Positions 48,935 through 57,935 of a stretch of 64,000 nt of DNA are shown piece by piece. The notes below the pieces were generated by a model, which saw nothing but the letters and a program-made list of their open reading frames with translations, ran no database searches and was not told where the DNA came from. The stretch lies in NCBI RefSeq assembly GCF_008000755.1, contig NZ_CP041690.1, forward strand, positions 3,870,001-3,934,000. The letters are read 5' to 3'. Position numbers and translations under genes: made by a program. Each line of letters starts with the position of its first letter. Position 1 is the first letter of the stretch. The DNA is from Youhaiella tibetensis. GTDB lineage: Bacteria > Pseudomonadota > Alphaproteobacteria > Rhizobiales > Devosiaceae.

Positions 48935-49016
48935 GCGCGGGTGGTGAGTTGCCGCGCCGGTTTGGGCGGAACTTCGGGGGTTGGGGGACGGGGGCCTGGC
49001 GCCGGACCTGGCCGGG

Positions 49017-50504
49017 CTACTGCAGCGTGACGATCTTGTACTTCTGGCCGGCCACCAGCGGGTCGCCGGGGAGGAGGTTGTTGAGGACGTAGAAGAGGTC
49101 GGAGCCGCGGGTGAGGCCGCTCATCTGCTGGGCGAGGCTGGCGGCGGTGTCGCCCGGCCGCGCCGTTACCGCCTTGAGGGCGACGCGGCGGATCCCCGAC
49201 AGGTCGTTGCCGGCGGCGCGGCGGAAGCTCTTGAGGGTTTCCTCGGCGCCCTGGGCGAAGCGCTGGCTGTCCGACTTGGCCGCGAAGATGAAGCGGTAGA
49301 CCATGCCGTCGAACCGCATCACCGAAACACGGAAACTCCACTGATCGGTGCGGGCCACGCCCGAGGCCATCTCAATGCCGTTGTAGCTCTCGGCCTTGAC
49401 GCTGGCGGCGTCGAGACCCGCGATCCAGCCGGACTTGAGGTAGTCGACCAGCGAGACGCTGGGGGAGACCTCGGCGCTGTCGAAGCGCACGGCCTCCCCG
49501 TCCCCGGCCACCCCGACCACGGCATTCTGCGAATTCTGCAGCGTGTAGCCGGCCGGAACGGTGAAGGTGAACTTGTTGCCCGGGTGCACGAACTTGCGCC
49601 CCACGATCGAGCCCTGGGTGGGGCTCGGCCCGAAGGTCAGCCCGTCGATGCCGGCCATATAGGCGTCCCGGTCCGTCTCGCCCGCCCCCGGCGCGCCGAA
49701 GGAACCGCGCGCCGTATCGATCGCCTTCTGGATGCGGTCGGGCGTGGAGGGGTGGGAGGAGAGAAAATCGTCGCCCTGGCTGGTATTGCCCGCCGAGAAC
49801 TTGGCGAAGCGGCTCATCACGCCCAGGAACCGGGACGCCGCATAGGGATCGTAGCCCGCCTTGCCGGCGATCATGATGCCCTCGCGGTCGGCCTCGAGCT
49901 CCTGCTGCTGGCTGAACGCGGCCATCGACACCTTGGCGCGCTGCACGGCCTGGTCGGTCTGGGCATTGCCGCCGAAGACCCCGGTGATGACCTTGTCGAC
50001 GACCTCGGTGGTGCGGGCGCGATTGGTGCGGGCGCGGGCATGGCGCAGGATGACGTGGGCCATCTCGTGGGCGAGCACAGCCGCCAGCTCGCTCGAGTCG
50101 CTGGCCAGCGCCAGGATGCCGCGCGTGACGTAGACATAGCCGCCCGGCAGCGCGAAGGCGTTGACCTCCGAGGAATCGAGGATGGTGATGGTGAACTTGG
50201 AATTGGGCTGGTTGGCCGCCGTCATCAGCCGCCCGACGATGCGCGCCAGCATGATCTCGGCCGGACGATCCGAATAGATGCCGCCATAAGAGGCGATGAT
50301 GCGCGGATGCTCGCGCAGCCCGATGACCGCGTCGGACGGGTCGGTGCCGGCGGGAACGGCCACGGCGGGCGCGTTGTTCTTGCCCGTCTCGGTGACGCTG
50401 ATGCGCGATTCAGGGAAGATGGAGGAACAGGCCGCCAGAACCGCGACCGCCGGTAGCAGGACGCCGCCCCGCAGACCAAACAGAACTCGCCGCAAACCAG
50501 TCAT
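49017..50504 (-). CDS. M48 family metalloprotease, lipoprotein, with LysM-like C-terminus
   Basis: Periplasmic Zn protease of 495 residues related to BepA/YfgC. The lipobox is AVAVLAAC (Cys about 26). The catalytic HEMAHVILRHARA and the downstream Glu in QQQELEADREGIMIA give the zinc site. The C-terminal 50 residues (VTARPGDTAASLAQQMSGL, ending VAGQKYKIVTL) look like a LysM peptidoglycan-binding module. It probably degrades misassembled outer-membrane proteins. It overlaps the upstream thermonuclease-like gene by 4 bp, so they are co-translated. Confidence 0.93.
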   Translation of the reverse strand: MTGLRRVLFGLRGGVLLPAVAVLAACSSIFPESRISVTETGKNNAPAVAVPAGTDPSDAVIGLREHPRIIASYGGIYSDRPAEIMLARIVGRLMTAANQPNSKFTITILDSSEVNAFALPGGYVYVTRGILALASDSSELAAVLAHEMAHVILRHARARTNRARTTEVVDKVITGVFGGNAQTDQAVQRAKVSMAAFSQQQELEADREGIMIAGKAGYDPYAASRFLGVMSRFAKFSAGNTSQGDDFLSSHPSTPDRIQKAIDTARGSFGAPGAGETDRDAYMAGIDGLTFGPSPTQGSIVGRKFVHPGNKFTFTVPAGYTLQNSQNAVVGVAGDGEAVRFDSAEVSPSVSLVDYLKSGWIAGLDAASVKAESYNGIEMASGVARTDQWSFRVSVMRFDGMVYRFIFAAKSDSQRFAQGAEETLKSFRRAAGNDLSGIRRVALKAVTARPGDTAASLAQQMSGLTRGSDLFYVLNNLLPGDPLVAGQKYKIVTLQ

Positions 50505-51364
50505 TGTGTGGCCAAAACCTCAATCTGCTCGGGATGCGTCACGTCGATCCGCGGCCCGTCCCTGTCGTCGATCCATCCCCTGACCCGGATCAGTGCGCCC
50601 CCCAGCGCCAGGGGGTCAGGACCGCTTTCGGCGAAAAGCGGCAAAGCCCGCTCGCCGATAACGGCAGTGAAATCCTCTGTCCAGTTGCGGCCGAAGTTGA
50701 GATAGACCCGCCCCCGCGCCTTGTCGGCCAAGAGGACACGGCCCTCAACGAGCGCATATTGGCCCTGACGCCGGACCAGTGCGTCAGGCCGCGCCGCCTC
50801 AAGCACGCTGTAATAGGGATCGCGCCAGATGCCAAGCCTTCCGGCGCGGGCGCGCCCCTCGGCGGCCAGCAGTGATGCAAGGCAGGCACGATTGTCGGCA
50901 TAGGAATAGACGCGGGCAAAGCCGGAGGCCACCATCGCCTCCTGCACCCAGAGTTCGCGCGCGCCATCGAGGACGAACATCTGCGCCAGGATGCGCCCGT
51001 ACCGGTCGGTCTGCGCCCCGCCATAGCGCAGCAGCACCGGCTTATCGAGCGCCATGTCGATGAGCCTGCCGCGCGCCTCCTCGCCCATGGGCCAATCTTC
51101 AAAGCCCGGCCGGCCCAGGGCCAGCTTGGGGGCCTGCGTGCCCACCAGGCGCACGATCAGGCCATTATCGAGGTGTACGGTATCGCCATCGGTGACTTCG
51201 GTGACGCGGCCGCGCGGCCCGTCGCGCAAGCCCGGACAGCCTTCGGCAGTCGCAGGCAGCGTCATGGCTGCCAGCGCGGCGATGCTGAGAAGACTGGCTT
51301 TGAGCAAATCGGGCCCCAATCGAGAGAAGGGCAGGACTTTGCACGCAATTAAGGCAAAAATCAT
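50501..51364 (-). CDS. Thermonuclease (SNase)-like exported protein lacking the catalytic Glu
   Basis: The 287 residues have an N-terminal hydrophobic segment ending LPATA|EGC and an SNase-like domain (about 50-175). It keeps the calcium-site DGDT (RVTEVTDGDTVHLDNG), the first catalytic Arg (IVRLVG) and the YGR Arg (DRYGRILAQMF). In active SNases the loop after the first Arg reads DTPE or DAPE; here it reads TQAPKLALG, so the catalytic Glu is replaced by Lys. The C-terminal 100 residues form a second, unassigned beta domain. Start: ATG at 51364, although a TTG at 51379 is possible. It may bind rather than cut nucleic acid. Confidence 0.82.
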   Translation of the reverse strand: MIFALIACKVLPFSRLGPDLLKASLLSIAALAAMTLPATAEGCPGLRDGPRGRVTEVTDGDTVHLDNGLIVRLVGTQAPKLALGRPGFEDWPMGEEARGRLIDMALDKPVLLRYGGAQTDRYGRILAQMFVLDGARELWVQEAMVASGFARVYSYADNRACLASLLAAEGRARAGRLGIWRDPYYSVLEAARPDALVRRQGQYALVEGRVLLADKARGRVYLNFGRNWTEDFTAVIGERALPLFAESGPDPLALGGALIRVRGWIDDRDGPRIDVTHPEQIEVLATQ

Positions 51365-51476
51365 CCGGGATCGCGCCAAAAGTGATCAAGGCTCCGGCAT
51401 CGCCCGGCGGCGGTTGGGGGATTTGCGCAGGCCCGCCAATCCACTAGACTCCCGCCCCGACCCCGACGGACCTCCC

Positions 51477-52205
51477 ATGCTCGCCGAGACCATCGCCTAC
51501 GCGACCAGCTATTTCGCCACGCCCGAACCCTTCCGCCCCCATATCAACGAGGCGGTGGGCCTGTGGTCGCGCGGCCGCCGCCAGGCGCAGGCCTGGGGTC
51601 CCCATGCCGGGGAAACCAGCCGCTCGATCACCGGCCTGATGGAGACGCTCCCCACCCATCGGACCGTCGCGGTGCTGGGTTCTGGCCCGCTCTTCGACGT
51701 GCCTGTCGAGGCGCTTGCCGCCCGCTTCGCGCGCGTCATCCTGGTCGACCGCGCCCATCTCTCCCCGGCGCGCCGACGCACCCGCCGCCTCTCCAATGTG
51801 CGCCACGACTGGCGCGACCTGTCGACCGCCACCACGGCCGACCCGCTGGGGTTCCTCGCGGCCATCCCCGATCTCGACTGGGTGATCTCGGTCAATCTCG
51901 CCTCCCAGCTCGGCGTCGATGCCCCCTTCGGACAGGAGCGCCGGGTGATCGAAGCCCACCTGGCCGACCTCACGCGCCTCCCCTGCCCGGTGACGGTGGT
52001 GACCGACATCTCCTTCCGGACGGTCGATCGCGCCGGGCGCGAGCACGAGCGGTTCGACCTGATGCACGGGCACCCCATGCCCAGGCCGGCCCGGACCTGG
52101 CACTGGGAGGTGGCCCCCCATGGCGAGGAGAACCGGGTAACCCGGCGCGAGCACGTGGTGGCCTTCTATCCCGACTGGCACGAGGCGAGCCGCCGCAAGC
52201 CATGA
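51477..52205 (+). CDS. Methyltransferase-like protein of unknown function
   Basis: The 242 residues have a Rossmann-like core: VAVLGSGPLFDVPVEALA resembles SAM motif I, followed by VILVDRAHLSPARRR and a later DWVISVNLASQL. The C-terminal RTWHWEVAPHGEENRVTRRE is distinctive. No specific family can be named; it may be an inactive or atypical methyltransferase. The ATG at 51477 is the only start that avoids overlap with the divergent SNase-like gene. It is followed by the CPBP gene 62 bp later. Confidence 0.7.
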   Translation: MLAETIAYATSYFATPEPFRPHINEAVGLWSRGRRQAQAWGPHAGETSRSITGLMETLPTHRTVAVLGSGPLFDVPVEALAARFARVILVDRAHLSPARRRTRRLSNVRHDWRDLSTATTADPLGFLAAIPDLDWVISVNLASQLGVDAPFGQERRVIEAHLADLTRLPCPVTVVTDISFRTVDRAGREHERFDLMHGHPMPRPARTWHWEVAPHGEENRVTRREHVVAFYPDWHEASRRKP

Positions 52206-52267
52206 GCGGGACGCCTTGCTAGGACGCCGATATTTGGACACTCTCGGCGCAAACGGGGGACCCACCA

Positions 52268-53053
52268 ATGCTGCTCGACCGCTATCGCCTGCCGATCGCG
52301 ATTCTCGCCTTCCTCATCTGGGTGCTGATCACCATCGGCTGGGGCTTCTGGGAGCCGCGCGAGGCGACCGAACTCGCCCAGACCGTCAATGACGCGATCG
52401 CCTGGAACATCCTGCTGGCAGGCCTTTTCCTGCTGGCGCTGACCCTGGTCTGCCGCTGGCGCGATATCGGGTTCGGTCCGCCGCGCCCGCTGCGCTCGCT
52501 GCTCCTGCTCTGGCTGCCCGCCATCTACCTGGTGCTGTTCCTCTTCGGGGTGACGCTCCTGGGCTGGCCGCCCGGCCATATGCTGGCCTTCCTGGCGGTC
52601 AACACGCTCTTCGTGGGATTTTCCGAGGAACTGATGTTCCGTGGCGTGCTGTTCCGGGCGCTGCTGACGCGGGTCTCGATCTGGCCGGCGATCTGGATCA
52701 GCGTCGCGCTTTTCGGGGCCGTCCACACGCTCAACGTCTTCGTGACCGGAGACCTGATGATGGCGGCGGCGCAGGCCGTGGCGGCGGCGATGAGCGGGAT
52801 GCTGTTCATGGCCCTGGTCATCCGCATGGGCTCGATCATCCCGGCCATGATCTTTCATGCCATCTGGGACTTCACCACGCTGAGCCTGGCCAGCAACGTG
52901 CCGATGAGCGGCGGCGCGGTGAACCTGACGCCGCTGCAGATGACGCTGCCCGTGCTCTTCGTGCTGCCCAATTTCCTCTATGGGCTCTACCTGCTGCGCG
53001 GGGTCGGGCGCGACGCCCGCTGGCAACGCCAGCCGGCGGGCAGCGCCGCATAG
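52268..53053 (+). CDS. CPBP family intramembrane glutamic endopeptidase
   Basis: Multi-pass membrane protein of 261 residues with the CAAX-protease/bacteriocin-processing (Abi) motifs: EELMFRG (EExxxR) on one helix, GAVHTLN (His) on a second and FHAIWD (His) on a third. Such proteases cut within the membrane; substrates in alphaproteobacteria are mostly unknown. It sits alone between a methyltransferase-like gene and the siderophore locus. Confidence 0.9.
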   Translation: MLLDRYRLPIAILAFLIWVLITIGWGFWEPREATELAQTVNDAIAWNILLAGLFLLALTLVCRWRDIGFGPPRPLRSLLLLWLPAIYLVLFLFGVTLLGWPPGHMLAFLAVNTLFVGFSEELMFRGVLFRALLTRVSIWPAIWISVALFGAVHTLNVFVTGDLMMAAAQAVAAAMSGMLFMALVIRMGSIIPAMIFHAIWDFTTLSLASNVPMSGGAVNLTPLQMTLPVLFVLPNFLYGLYLLRGVGRDARWQRQPAGSAA

Positions 53054-53111
53054 GCGGGCGCGCCACCGGGCGCCCCGCCCTCCTCATGCGATCTCGGCAG
53101 GTGCGGCCCGC

Positions 53112-54032
53112 TCAGTCGGCGAGCTTGACGTCGTAGGCGCGCGCGATGTCATCGAGCAGCAGATTGGCCGCCAGGTATCCGCCGGCCGTGTTCCAGACCG
53201 CATCGTCCACCGGATAGGCCTTGCCGGCCTTGACCACCTCAAGGTTCTGCCAGAGCGGCTCTGAGAGCCATTCGGAAGCCTGCTTGTCGGCGGCGCCGTC
53301 ACCGGTCTCGTAGACGAAGTAGAAGAGGCGATCCCCTTCCATCTCGGGAATGCGCTCCTTGGTCACGTCGTCGGCGAAGGCAGCCTTGTCCTGGGCGGCA
53401 GGACGCTTGAAGCCGATCTCCCCGAGGATGAGGCCGGCAAAGGTGTCGTTGTAATAGATGCGGGTAAGGCCCGACATGAAGCGGACGAGCGAGACCTCTT
53501 CGTTCTTCTTGTCGCCCAGCGCCTCGCCAAGCGCCTTTTCGCGGGCCGCGAAGGCCTCGAGCGCCGCCTTGCCCTCGGCGCCCTTGCCGGCGGCCTGGGT
53601 GTAGAGCTCCATGTTGATCTTCCAGTCCCCGCGCAGGCGCTCGGCCATCACGGTCGGCGCGATGGCCGAGAGCTGGGAATAGATCTTTTCCTGGCGCGTC
53701 TTGTTGCCGATGATGAGATCGGGCTCGAGCGCGGCGACGGCCTCCAGATTGACCGCCGATTCCTCCCCGACCACGGTCACGTCGGCCATCTTGTCGGCGA
53801 TGTGCTTGTACCAGGGATCGCCCAGCCACGAGCGGACCGCACCGACCGGCGTGATGCCCACCGCCAGCAGCGCCTCGGTGCCCTCATTGGTGAGCACGAC
53901 GATGCGCTGGGGATGGTCGGGAACGTCGGTGACACCCATGGCGTGGGTGATCTCGACGGCGAAGGCGCCGCCAAGGGTCGCAAGCTGGACGCTCAACGCG
54001 GCGGTCGCGGCAAGGAAGGTTCTGCGAAGCAT
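53112..54032 (-). CDS. Ferric-siderophore ABC transporter substrate-binding protein, copy 1
   Basis: Periplasmic binding protein of the FecB/FepB type (306 residues). The signal peptide ends TLGGAFA|VEITHAM. The family hallmarks are VPDHPQRIVVLTNEGTEALL, DLIIGNKTRQEKIYSQLSAI, and GFKRPAAQDKA. It captures a ferric siderophore and delivers it to the two FecCD permeases encoded divergently. It follows copy 2 on the same strand by 36 bp; the two are about half identical by eye, so they arose by tandem duplication. Confidence 0.92.
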   Translation of the reverse strand: MLRRTFLAATAALSVQLATLGGAFAVEITHAMGVTDVPDHPQRIVVLTNEGTEALLAVGITPVGAVRSWLGDPWYKHIADKMADVTVVGEESAVNLEAVAALEPDLIIGNKTRQEKIYSQLSAIAPTVMAERLRGDWKINMELYTQAAGKGAEGKAALEAFAAREKALGEALGDKKNEEVSLVRFMSGLTRIYYNDTFAGLILGEIGFKRPAAQDKAAFADDVTKERIPEMEGDRLFYFVYETGDGAADKQASEWLSEPLWQNLEVVKAGKAYPVDDAVWNTAGGYLAANLLLDDIARAYDVKLAD

Positions 54033-54068
54033 GGGTCTATTTCCACTTTCGAAGGGTGGGAAGGAAGG

Positions 54069-54989
54069 TCAGTAGGTGACCCCGTAATTGGCGGCGAGCT
54101 GATCGAGCATGATCTCGGCGCAATAGATGCCGCCGCCTGAATTCCAGAACAGCTCGGAGACGCGATAGGCATTGCCGGCCTTGACGGCATCCAGGCTCTG
54201 CCAGACCGGGTCCTGCGTCCATTCGGCCAGATTGACCCTGGCCTCGTCATTGTCGTCATCGGCCGAGAAATAGAAGATGCGGTCGCCCGCCATCTCGGGA
54301 ATGCGTTCCTTGGTGACCTGCTCGGCGAAATCCATCCTGTCCTGGGCGGGCGGGCGCTTGAACCCGATCTGGTCGAGGATCACCCCGGCGAAGGTATCGC
54401 GGTAATAGATGCGGGTGCGGCCCGGCGAGAAGCGCACGAGCGAGATCTGGTCTTCGACCCTGTCCCCCAGCGCCGCGCGCAGCCTGTCGGTCTTTTCGGC
54501 GAAGGCGGCAAGATCCGTCCTGCCCTTTTCGGAGAGCCCGAGCGCATCGGCATAGAACTGGTAGTTCTCCTGCCATTCCCCGCCGATGGTTTCGGTGAAG
54601 ACGGTCGGCGCGATGGCCGAGAGCTGGTCGTAGATCTTTTCCTGGCGCACCTTTGTGCCCAGGATGAGATCGGGCTGGAGCGCGGCGATGCGCTCCAGAT
54701 CGACCGCCGACTCGGTGCCGAGCGAGACGGTATCGGCAAGCTGCGCCTCGAGATGCTTGTACCAGGGGTTGCCGTCCCAGGACTGGGCGGCGCCGACCGG
54801 CACCACGCCCATGTGCAGCAGCGCCTCGGTGCCCTCATTGGTGAGGATCACCACGCGCTGGGGCGCATCGGGCACCTCGGTGACGCCCATGGCATGGGCG
54901 ATCTCGCGCGCCACGCCCACCTGCCCGCCCGCGGCCAGGACCATCAACGCCAGGGCGACACGCGCAAAGCCTTTGCCGAACATCCGCAC
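54069..54989 (-). CDS. Ferric-siderophore ABC transporter substrate-binding protein, copy 2
   Basis: Paralogue of copy 1 with the same length (306). The signal peptide ends GGQVGVA|REIAHAM. Shared blocks include QRVVILTNEGTEALL, TKVRQEKIYDQLSAIAPTV and IGFKRPPAQDR. The C-terminus differs most (YFSADDDNDEAR). Two binding proteins for one permease pair would widen siderophore range. It is first in the minus-strand pair, directly under the divergent iron-box-like promoter. The ATG at 54989 gives the signal peptide. Confidence 0.92.
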   Translation of the reverse strand: MRMFGKGFARVALALMVLAAGGQVGVAREIAHAMGVTEVPDAPQRVVILTNEGTEALLHMGVVPVGAAQSWDGNPWYKHLEAQLADTVSLGTESAVDLERIAALQPDLILGTKVRQEKIYDQLSAIAPTVFTETIGGEWQENYQFYADALGLSEKGRTDLAAFAEKTDRLRAALGDRVEDQISLVRFSPGRTRIYYRDTFAGVILDQIGFKRPPAQDRMDFAEQVTKERIPEMAGDRIFYFSADDDNDEARVNLAEWTQDPVWQSLDAVKAGNAYRVSELFWNSGGGIYCAEIMLDQLAANYGVTY

Positions 54990-54996
54990 TCCAAAC

Positions 54997-55061
54997 TTGA
55001 CAACATGGATCAGAAAATGATTGTGGCAAAAAGTCAGATGTTTACCTGACTGTCAATATCA
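54997..55061. promoter_or_regulatory. Divergent promoter with inverted repeat and IRO-box-like site
   Basis: This AT-rich stretch lies between SBP copy 2 and the permease genes. It holds TTGACA at 54997, GTCAG-N8-CTGAC (55033-55050), and TGA-N9-TCA (55047-55061), which fits the RirA iron-responsive operator pattern of Rhizobiales. Iron repression is expected from the gene content. Confidence 0.5.
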
Positions 55062-55130
55062 ACAAAGAGCTCTCCACTGACCGCCATCGCCTCATCGCCA
55101 AGAGCGGCCCCGGCACGCCTTCCCTATCCC

Positions 55131-56093
55131 TTGCTTTATGCGGGACTGGGCGTGGTGCTGCTCGTGGCGGCCTATGCGAGCCTCACGCTCGGCTACAAGC
55201 TCTATTCGCCCGCCGACATCTGGGGCCTGCTGCGCGGCGAGACCGGCCAGGCCCAGATCGTGCTCATGCAGTACCGCGTGCCGCGCGTGGTCATCGCCCC
55301 GCTGGTGGGGGCGGCGCTGGGCGTGGCGGGCCTGATGGTCCAGACGCTCTCGCGCAACCGCATCGCCTCGCCCGATACGCTCGGCCTCAATGCCGGAGCC
55401 TCGTTCGCCGTGGTGGTGGCGAGCGCCGGGTTCGGCGTCTCCTCGATGCTCGGCCTTTCGGCCGCCGCGGCCACGGGCGCGCTGCTCACGAGCCTCCTCG
55501 TCTTCGCCATCGCCGCCGGCTCGGGCGGCCTGTCGCCCATCCGCATCGTCCTCATCGGCGTCACCATCGCCGGACTGTTCTCCGCCCTGGTCGAAGTAGT
55601 GCTGACGGTGCGCGAAACCATGCTCGACCAACTGCTGTTCTGGCTGGCCGGCGCAGTGGTCGACCGGCCGCTGACGCTGGTCGAGACGGGCGGGCCGATC
55701 GTGCTGATCGGCATCGCCATCGCCTTCCTCCTCGCGCCCTCGCTCGATATCCTGCAGACCGACGACCAGACGGCGCGCGGGCTGGGCGTGCCGGTGGCAC
55801 TGGTGCGCGCCGGCGCCTTCGCCGCCATCGCGCTGCTCACCGGGGCCTCGGTGGCCATGGCCGGCCCGGTCGGCTTCGTCGGCCTCGTCGTTCCCCATGC
55901 TGCGCGCGCCATGGTCGGGCTCAAGCACACCCATCAATTCCTCGCCGCCGGACTCTTCGGCGCCATCTACCTCACCATCGCCGACGTGGTGGCGCGCTTC
56001 GTCATCTACCCGCTCGAAGCGCCCGTGGGCGCGGTGACCGCCGTGGTGGGCGGTATCGTGCTGGTGGTGCTGCTGCGGAGGCGCGCCGCATGA
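55131..56093 (+). CDS. FecCD family ABC permease, subunit 1
   Basis: Inner-membrane permease of 320 residues or more with nine to ten helices. It has the family loop QYRVPRVVIAPLVGAALGVAG and GLMVQTLSRNRIASPDTLGLNAG, then MAGPVGFVGLVVPHAARAMV, the ATPase-contact region. The TTG at 55131 is the first standard start, but the in-frame sequence continues to a TGA at 55047 and the CTG at 55077 (LTAIASSPRAAPARLPYPLL, with AAAGAG upstream) would give a more usual N-terminus. Start unresolved. Overlaps the second permease by 4 bp. Confidence 0.9.
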   Translation: MLYAGLGVVLLVAAYASLTLGYKLYSPADIWGLLRGETGQAQIVLMQYRVPRVVIAPLVGAALGVAGLMVQTLSRNRIASPDTLGLNAGASFAVVVASAGFGVSSMLGLSAAAATGALLTSLLVFAIAAGSGGLSPIRIVLIGVTIAGLFSALVEVVLTVRETMLDQLLFWLAGAVVDRPLTLVETGGPIVLIGIAIAFLLAPSLDILQTDDQTARGLGVPVALVRAGAFAAIALLTGASVAMAGPVGFVGLVVPHAARAMVGLKHTHQFLAAGLFGAIYLTIADVVARFVIYPLEAPVGAVTAVVGGIVLVVLLRRRAA

Positions 56094-57121
56094 GCCAGTC
56101 GCTGCTGGCCGCCAACCGGCGCGCCTATTTCTTCGTCGGCCTCTTCCTGGCCCTGGCCGTTCTCATGGCCCTGGCCGGCGTTGCCTTCGGCAGTTCCTGG
56201 CTCGGCTTCGACCGTATTGTCCAGGTCATCGCGGGCGGCGGCGAAAAGACCGAGCGCCTGATCGTGCTGCAATTGCGCATGCCGCGCGTGGTCATCGCCA
56301 TCCTCGCCGGCGGCGCCATGGCCGTGGCCGGCTACCTGCTCCAGAAGGTGACGCGCAACAGCCTCGCCTCGCCGGGCGTTCTGGGCGTCATCGACGGCGC
56401 GGCGCTGGGCGTGGTGATTTTCCTCGCGGTCCTCTCGGACGAAAGCAATTCGCTCGTCACCTCCATCGCCTGGCAGCCGGTGGCCGCCATGCTCGGAGCG
56501 CTCGCGGCCATCTCGGCGGTCTTCCTGCTGTCGGGGCGCCAGTCGAGCTCGGCCATCCGCCTCCTGCTCTTCGGCATCGCCGTCGCCGCCGTCGCCAAGG
56601 CCGGCGTCATGATCCTGATGCTGGTCGGGCCCATCTATCGCACCACCCAGGCAGCGCGCTGGATCGCCGGCGCCGTCAACGAGGTCAACTGGGGCGAAAT
56701 CCAGATCACTGCCATGGGCCTCGTCCCGGTATTGCTGGTGACCCTCGTCATGGCGCGAAAACTGCCCCCGACCGACCTCGACGAAGTCTCGGCGCGCAGC
56801 ATCGGGCTCAACCTGCCGGTCTTCCGCATCGTCATCTTCGGCCTCGCCGCGCTCCTGACGGCGCTGGCCGTCTCCTTCGTGGGCGGCGTCGGCTTCATCG
56901 GCCTCATGGCCCCGCACATGGCGCGCCTCATCGTGGGACGCCCGGTCATTCCCGGGCTTATCGTCAGTTTCCTCCTCGGGGCCATCATGCTGGTGGGCGC
57001 CGACTTCATCGTGCGCGTGCTCTTCGCGCCCACCGAAGTGCCGGCCGGGACGGTGACCGCCGTCATCGGCACGCCCTATTTCCTCTACCTCCTCATGCGC
57101 AAGGAGCGGACCAATGGCTGA
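56090..57121 (+). CDS. FecCD family ABC permease, subunit 2
   Basis: Second transmembrane subunit, 343 residues, paralogous to the first: QLRMPRVVIAILAGGAMAVAG, LLQKVTRNSLASPGVLGVIDG and FVGGVGFIGLMAPHMARLIVG. The two form the heterodimeric channel for the ferric siderophore. It starts inside the previous stop (ATGA) and overlaps the ATPase gene by 8 bp, so the three are translated as a coupled unit. Confidence 0.93.
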   Translation: MSQSLLAANRRAYFFVGLFLALAVLMALAGVAFGSSWLGFDRIVQVIAGGGEKTERLIVLQLRMPRVVIAILAGGAMAVAGYLLQKVTRNSLASPGVLGVIDGAALGVVIFLAVLSDESNSLVTSIAWQPVAAMLGALAAISAVFLLSGRQSSSAIRLLLFGIAVAAVAKAGVMILMLVGPIYRTTQAARWIAGAVNEVNWGEIQITAMGLVPVLLVTLVMARKLPPTDLDEVSARSIGLNLPVFRIVIFGLAALLTALAVSFVGGVGFIGLMAPHMARLIVGRPVIPGLIVSFLLGAIMLVGADFIVRVLFAPTEVPAGTVTAVIGTPYFLYLLMRKERTNG

Positions 57122-57923
57122 TCGCGTCGCGGTCGAGAACCTGACCGTCGCCTATGGGCCGCACCGGGCCGTCGATGGCGTGTCGCTGGGCGTGCCCCAG
57201 GGCAGGATCACCGTGCTGGCGGGCCCCAATGGCTGCGGCAAGTCCACGCTGCTGCGCGCCGTCCGGCGCCTGCACGCCGCCCAAACGGGCCGGGTGCTGC
57301 TGGGCGAGACCGACATCGCGCGCCTCAAGGAAAAGGAACTGGCCAGGGAAATCGGCCTCCTGGCGCAAAGCCCCTCGGCCCCCGAGGACATGCGCGTGGA
57401 AGAACTGGTGCGCCTGGGCCGCTACCCCCACCAGACCATGATGCAGCCCTGGAGCACCGAGGACGCGGACGCCGTGGAGGCGGCCATGTTCGGCACCGGC
57501 GTGGCGCAACTGCGCGACCGGCGCCTGGGTTCGCTCTCGGGCGGCCAGCTCCAGCGCGTCTGGATCGCCATGGTGCTGGCCCAGGAGACCGACGTCATTT
57601 GCCTGGACGAGCCGGTCAATCACCTCGACATGGCCCACCAGATCGACTGCCTCGACCTCGTCAGCCGCCTCAACCGCGAACGCGGCCGCACCGTGGTGCT
57701 GGTGCTGCACGACCTCAACCTGGCCGCCCGCTATGCCGACCGGCTGGTGTTCCTCAAGAACGGCAAGATCGTGCGCGCCGGCGCGCCCGAGGAGATGATG
57801 GAAGAGGAACTGATCGGAGACGTCTTCGGCATCCGCTGCCGGGTGATCGAGGATCCGGTCCACAACCGCCCCATGTGCATTCCCATGCGCAACACCTCCC
57901 CGCGCTTCGCGGTGGAAGCCTAG
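57114..57923 (+). CDS. Siderophore ABC transporter ATP-binding protein (FecE/FepC-like)
   Basis: ATPase of 269 residues powering the importer. Walker A GPNGCGKSTLLRAV, Q-loop GLLAQSPSAPEDMRVEEL, signature LSGGQLQRVWIAM, Walker B VICLDEPVNHLDMAHQ, and switch His VLHDLNLAARYADRL are all intact. It overlaps permease 2 and ends 12 bp before the ferredoxin-like gene. Confidence 0.95.
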   Translation: MADRVAVENLTVAYGPHRAVDGVSLGVPQGRITVLAGPNGCGKSTLLRAVRRLHAAQTGRVLLGETDIARLKEKELAREIGLLAQSPSAPEDMRVEELVRLGRYPHQTMMQPWSTEDADAVEAAMFGTGVAQLRDRRLGSLSGGQLQRVWIAMVLAQETDVICLDEPVNHLDMAHQIDCLDLVSRLNRERGRTVVLVLHDLNLAARYADRLVFLKNGKIVRAGAPEEMMEEELIGDVFGIRCRVIEDPVHNRPMCIPMRNTSPRFAVEA

Positions 57924-57935
57924 AGGGGCCGCGCC

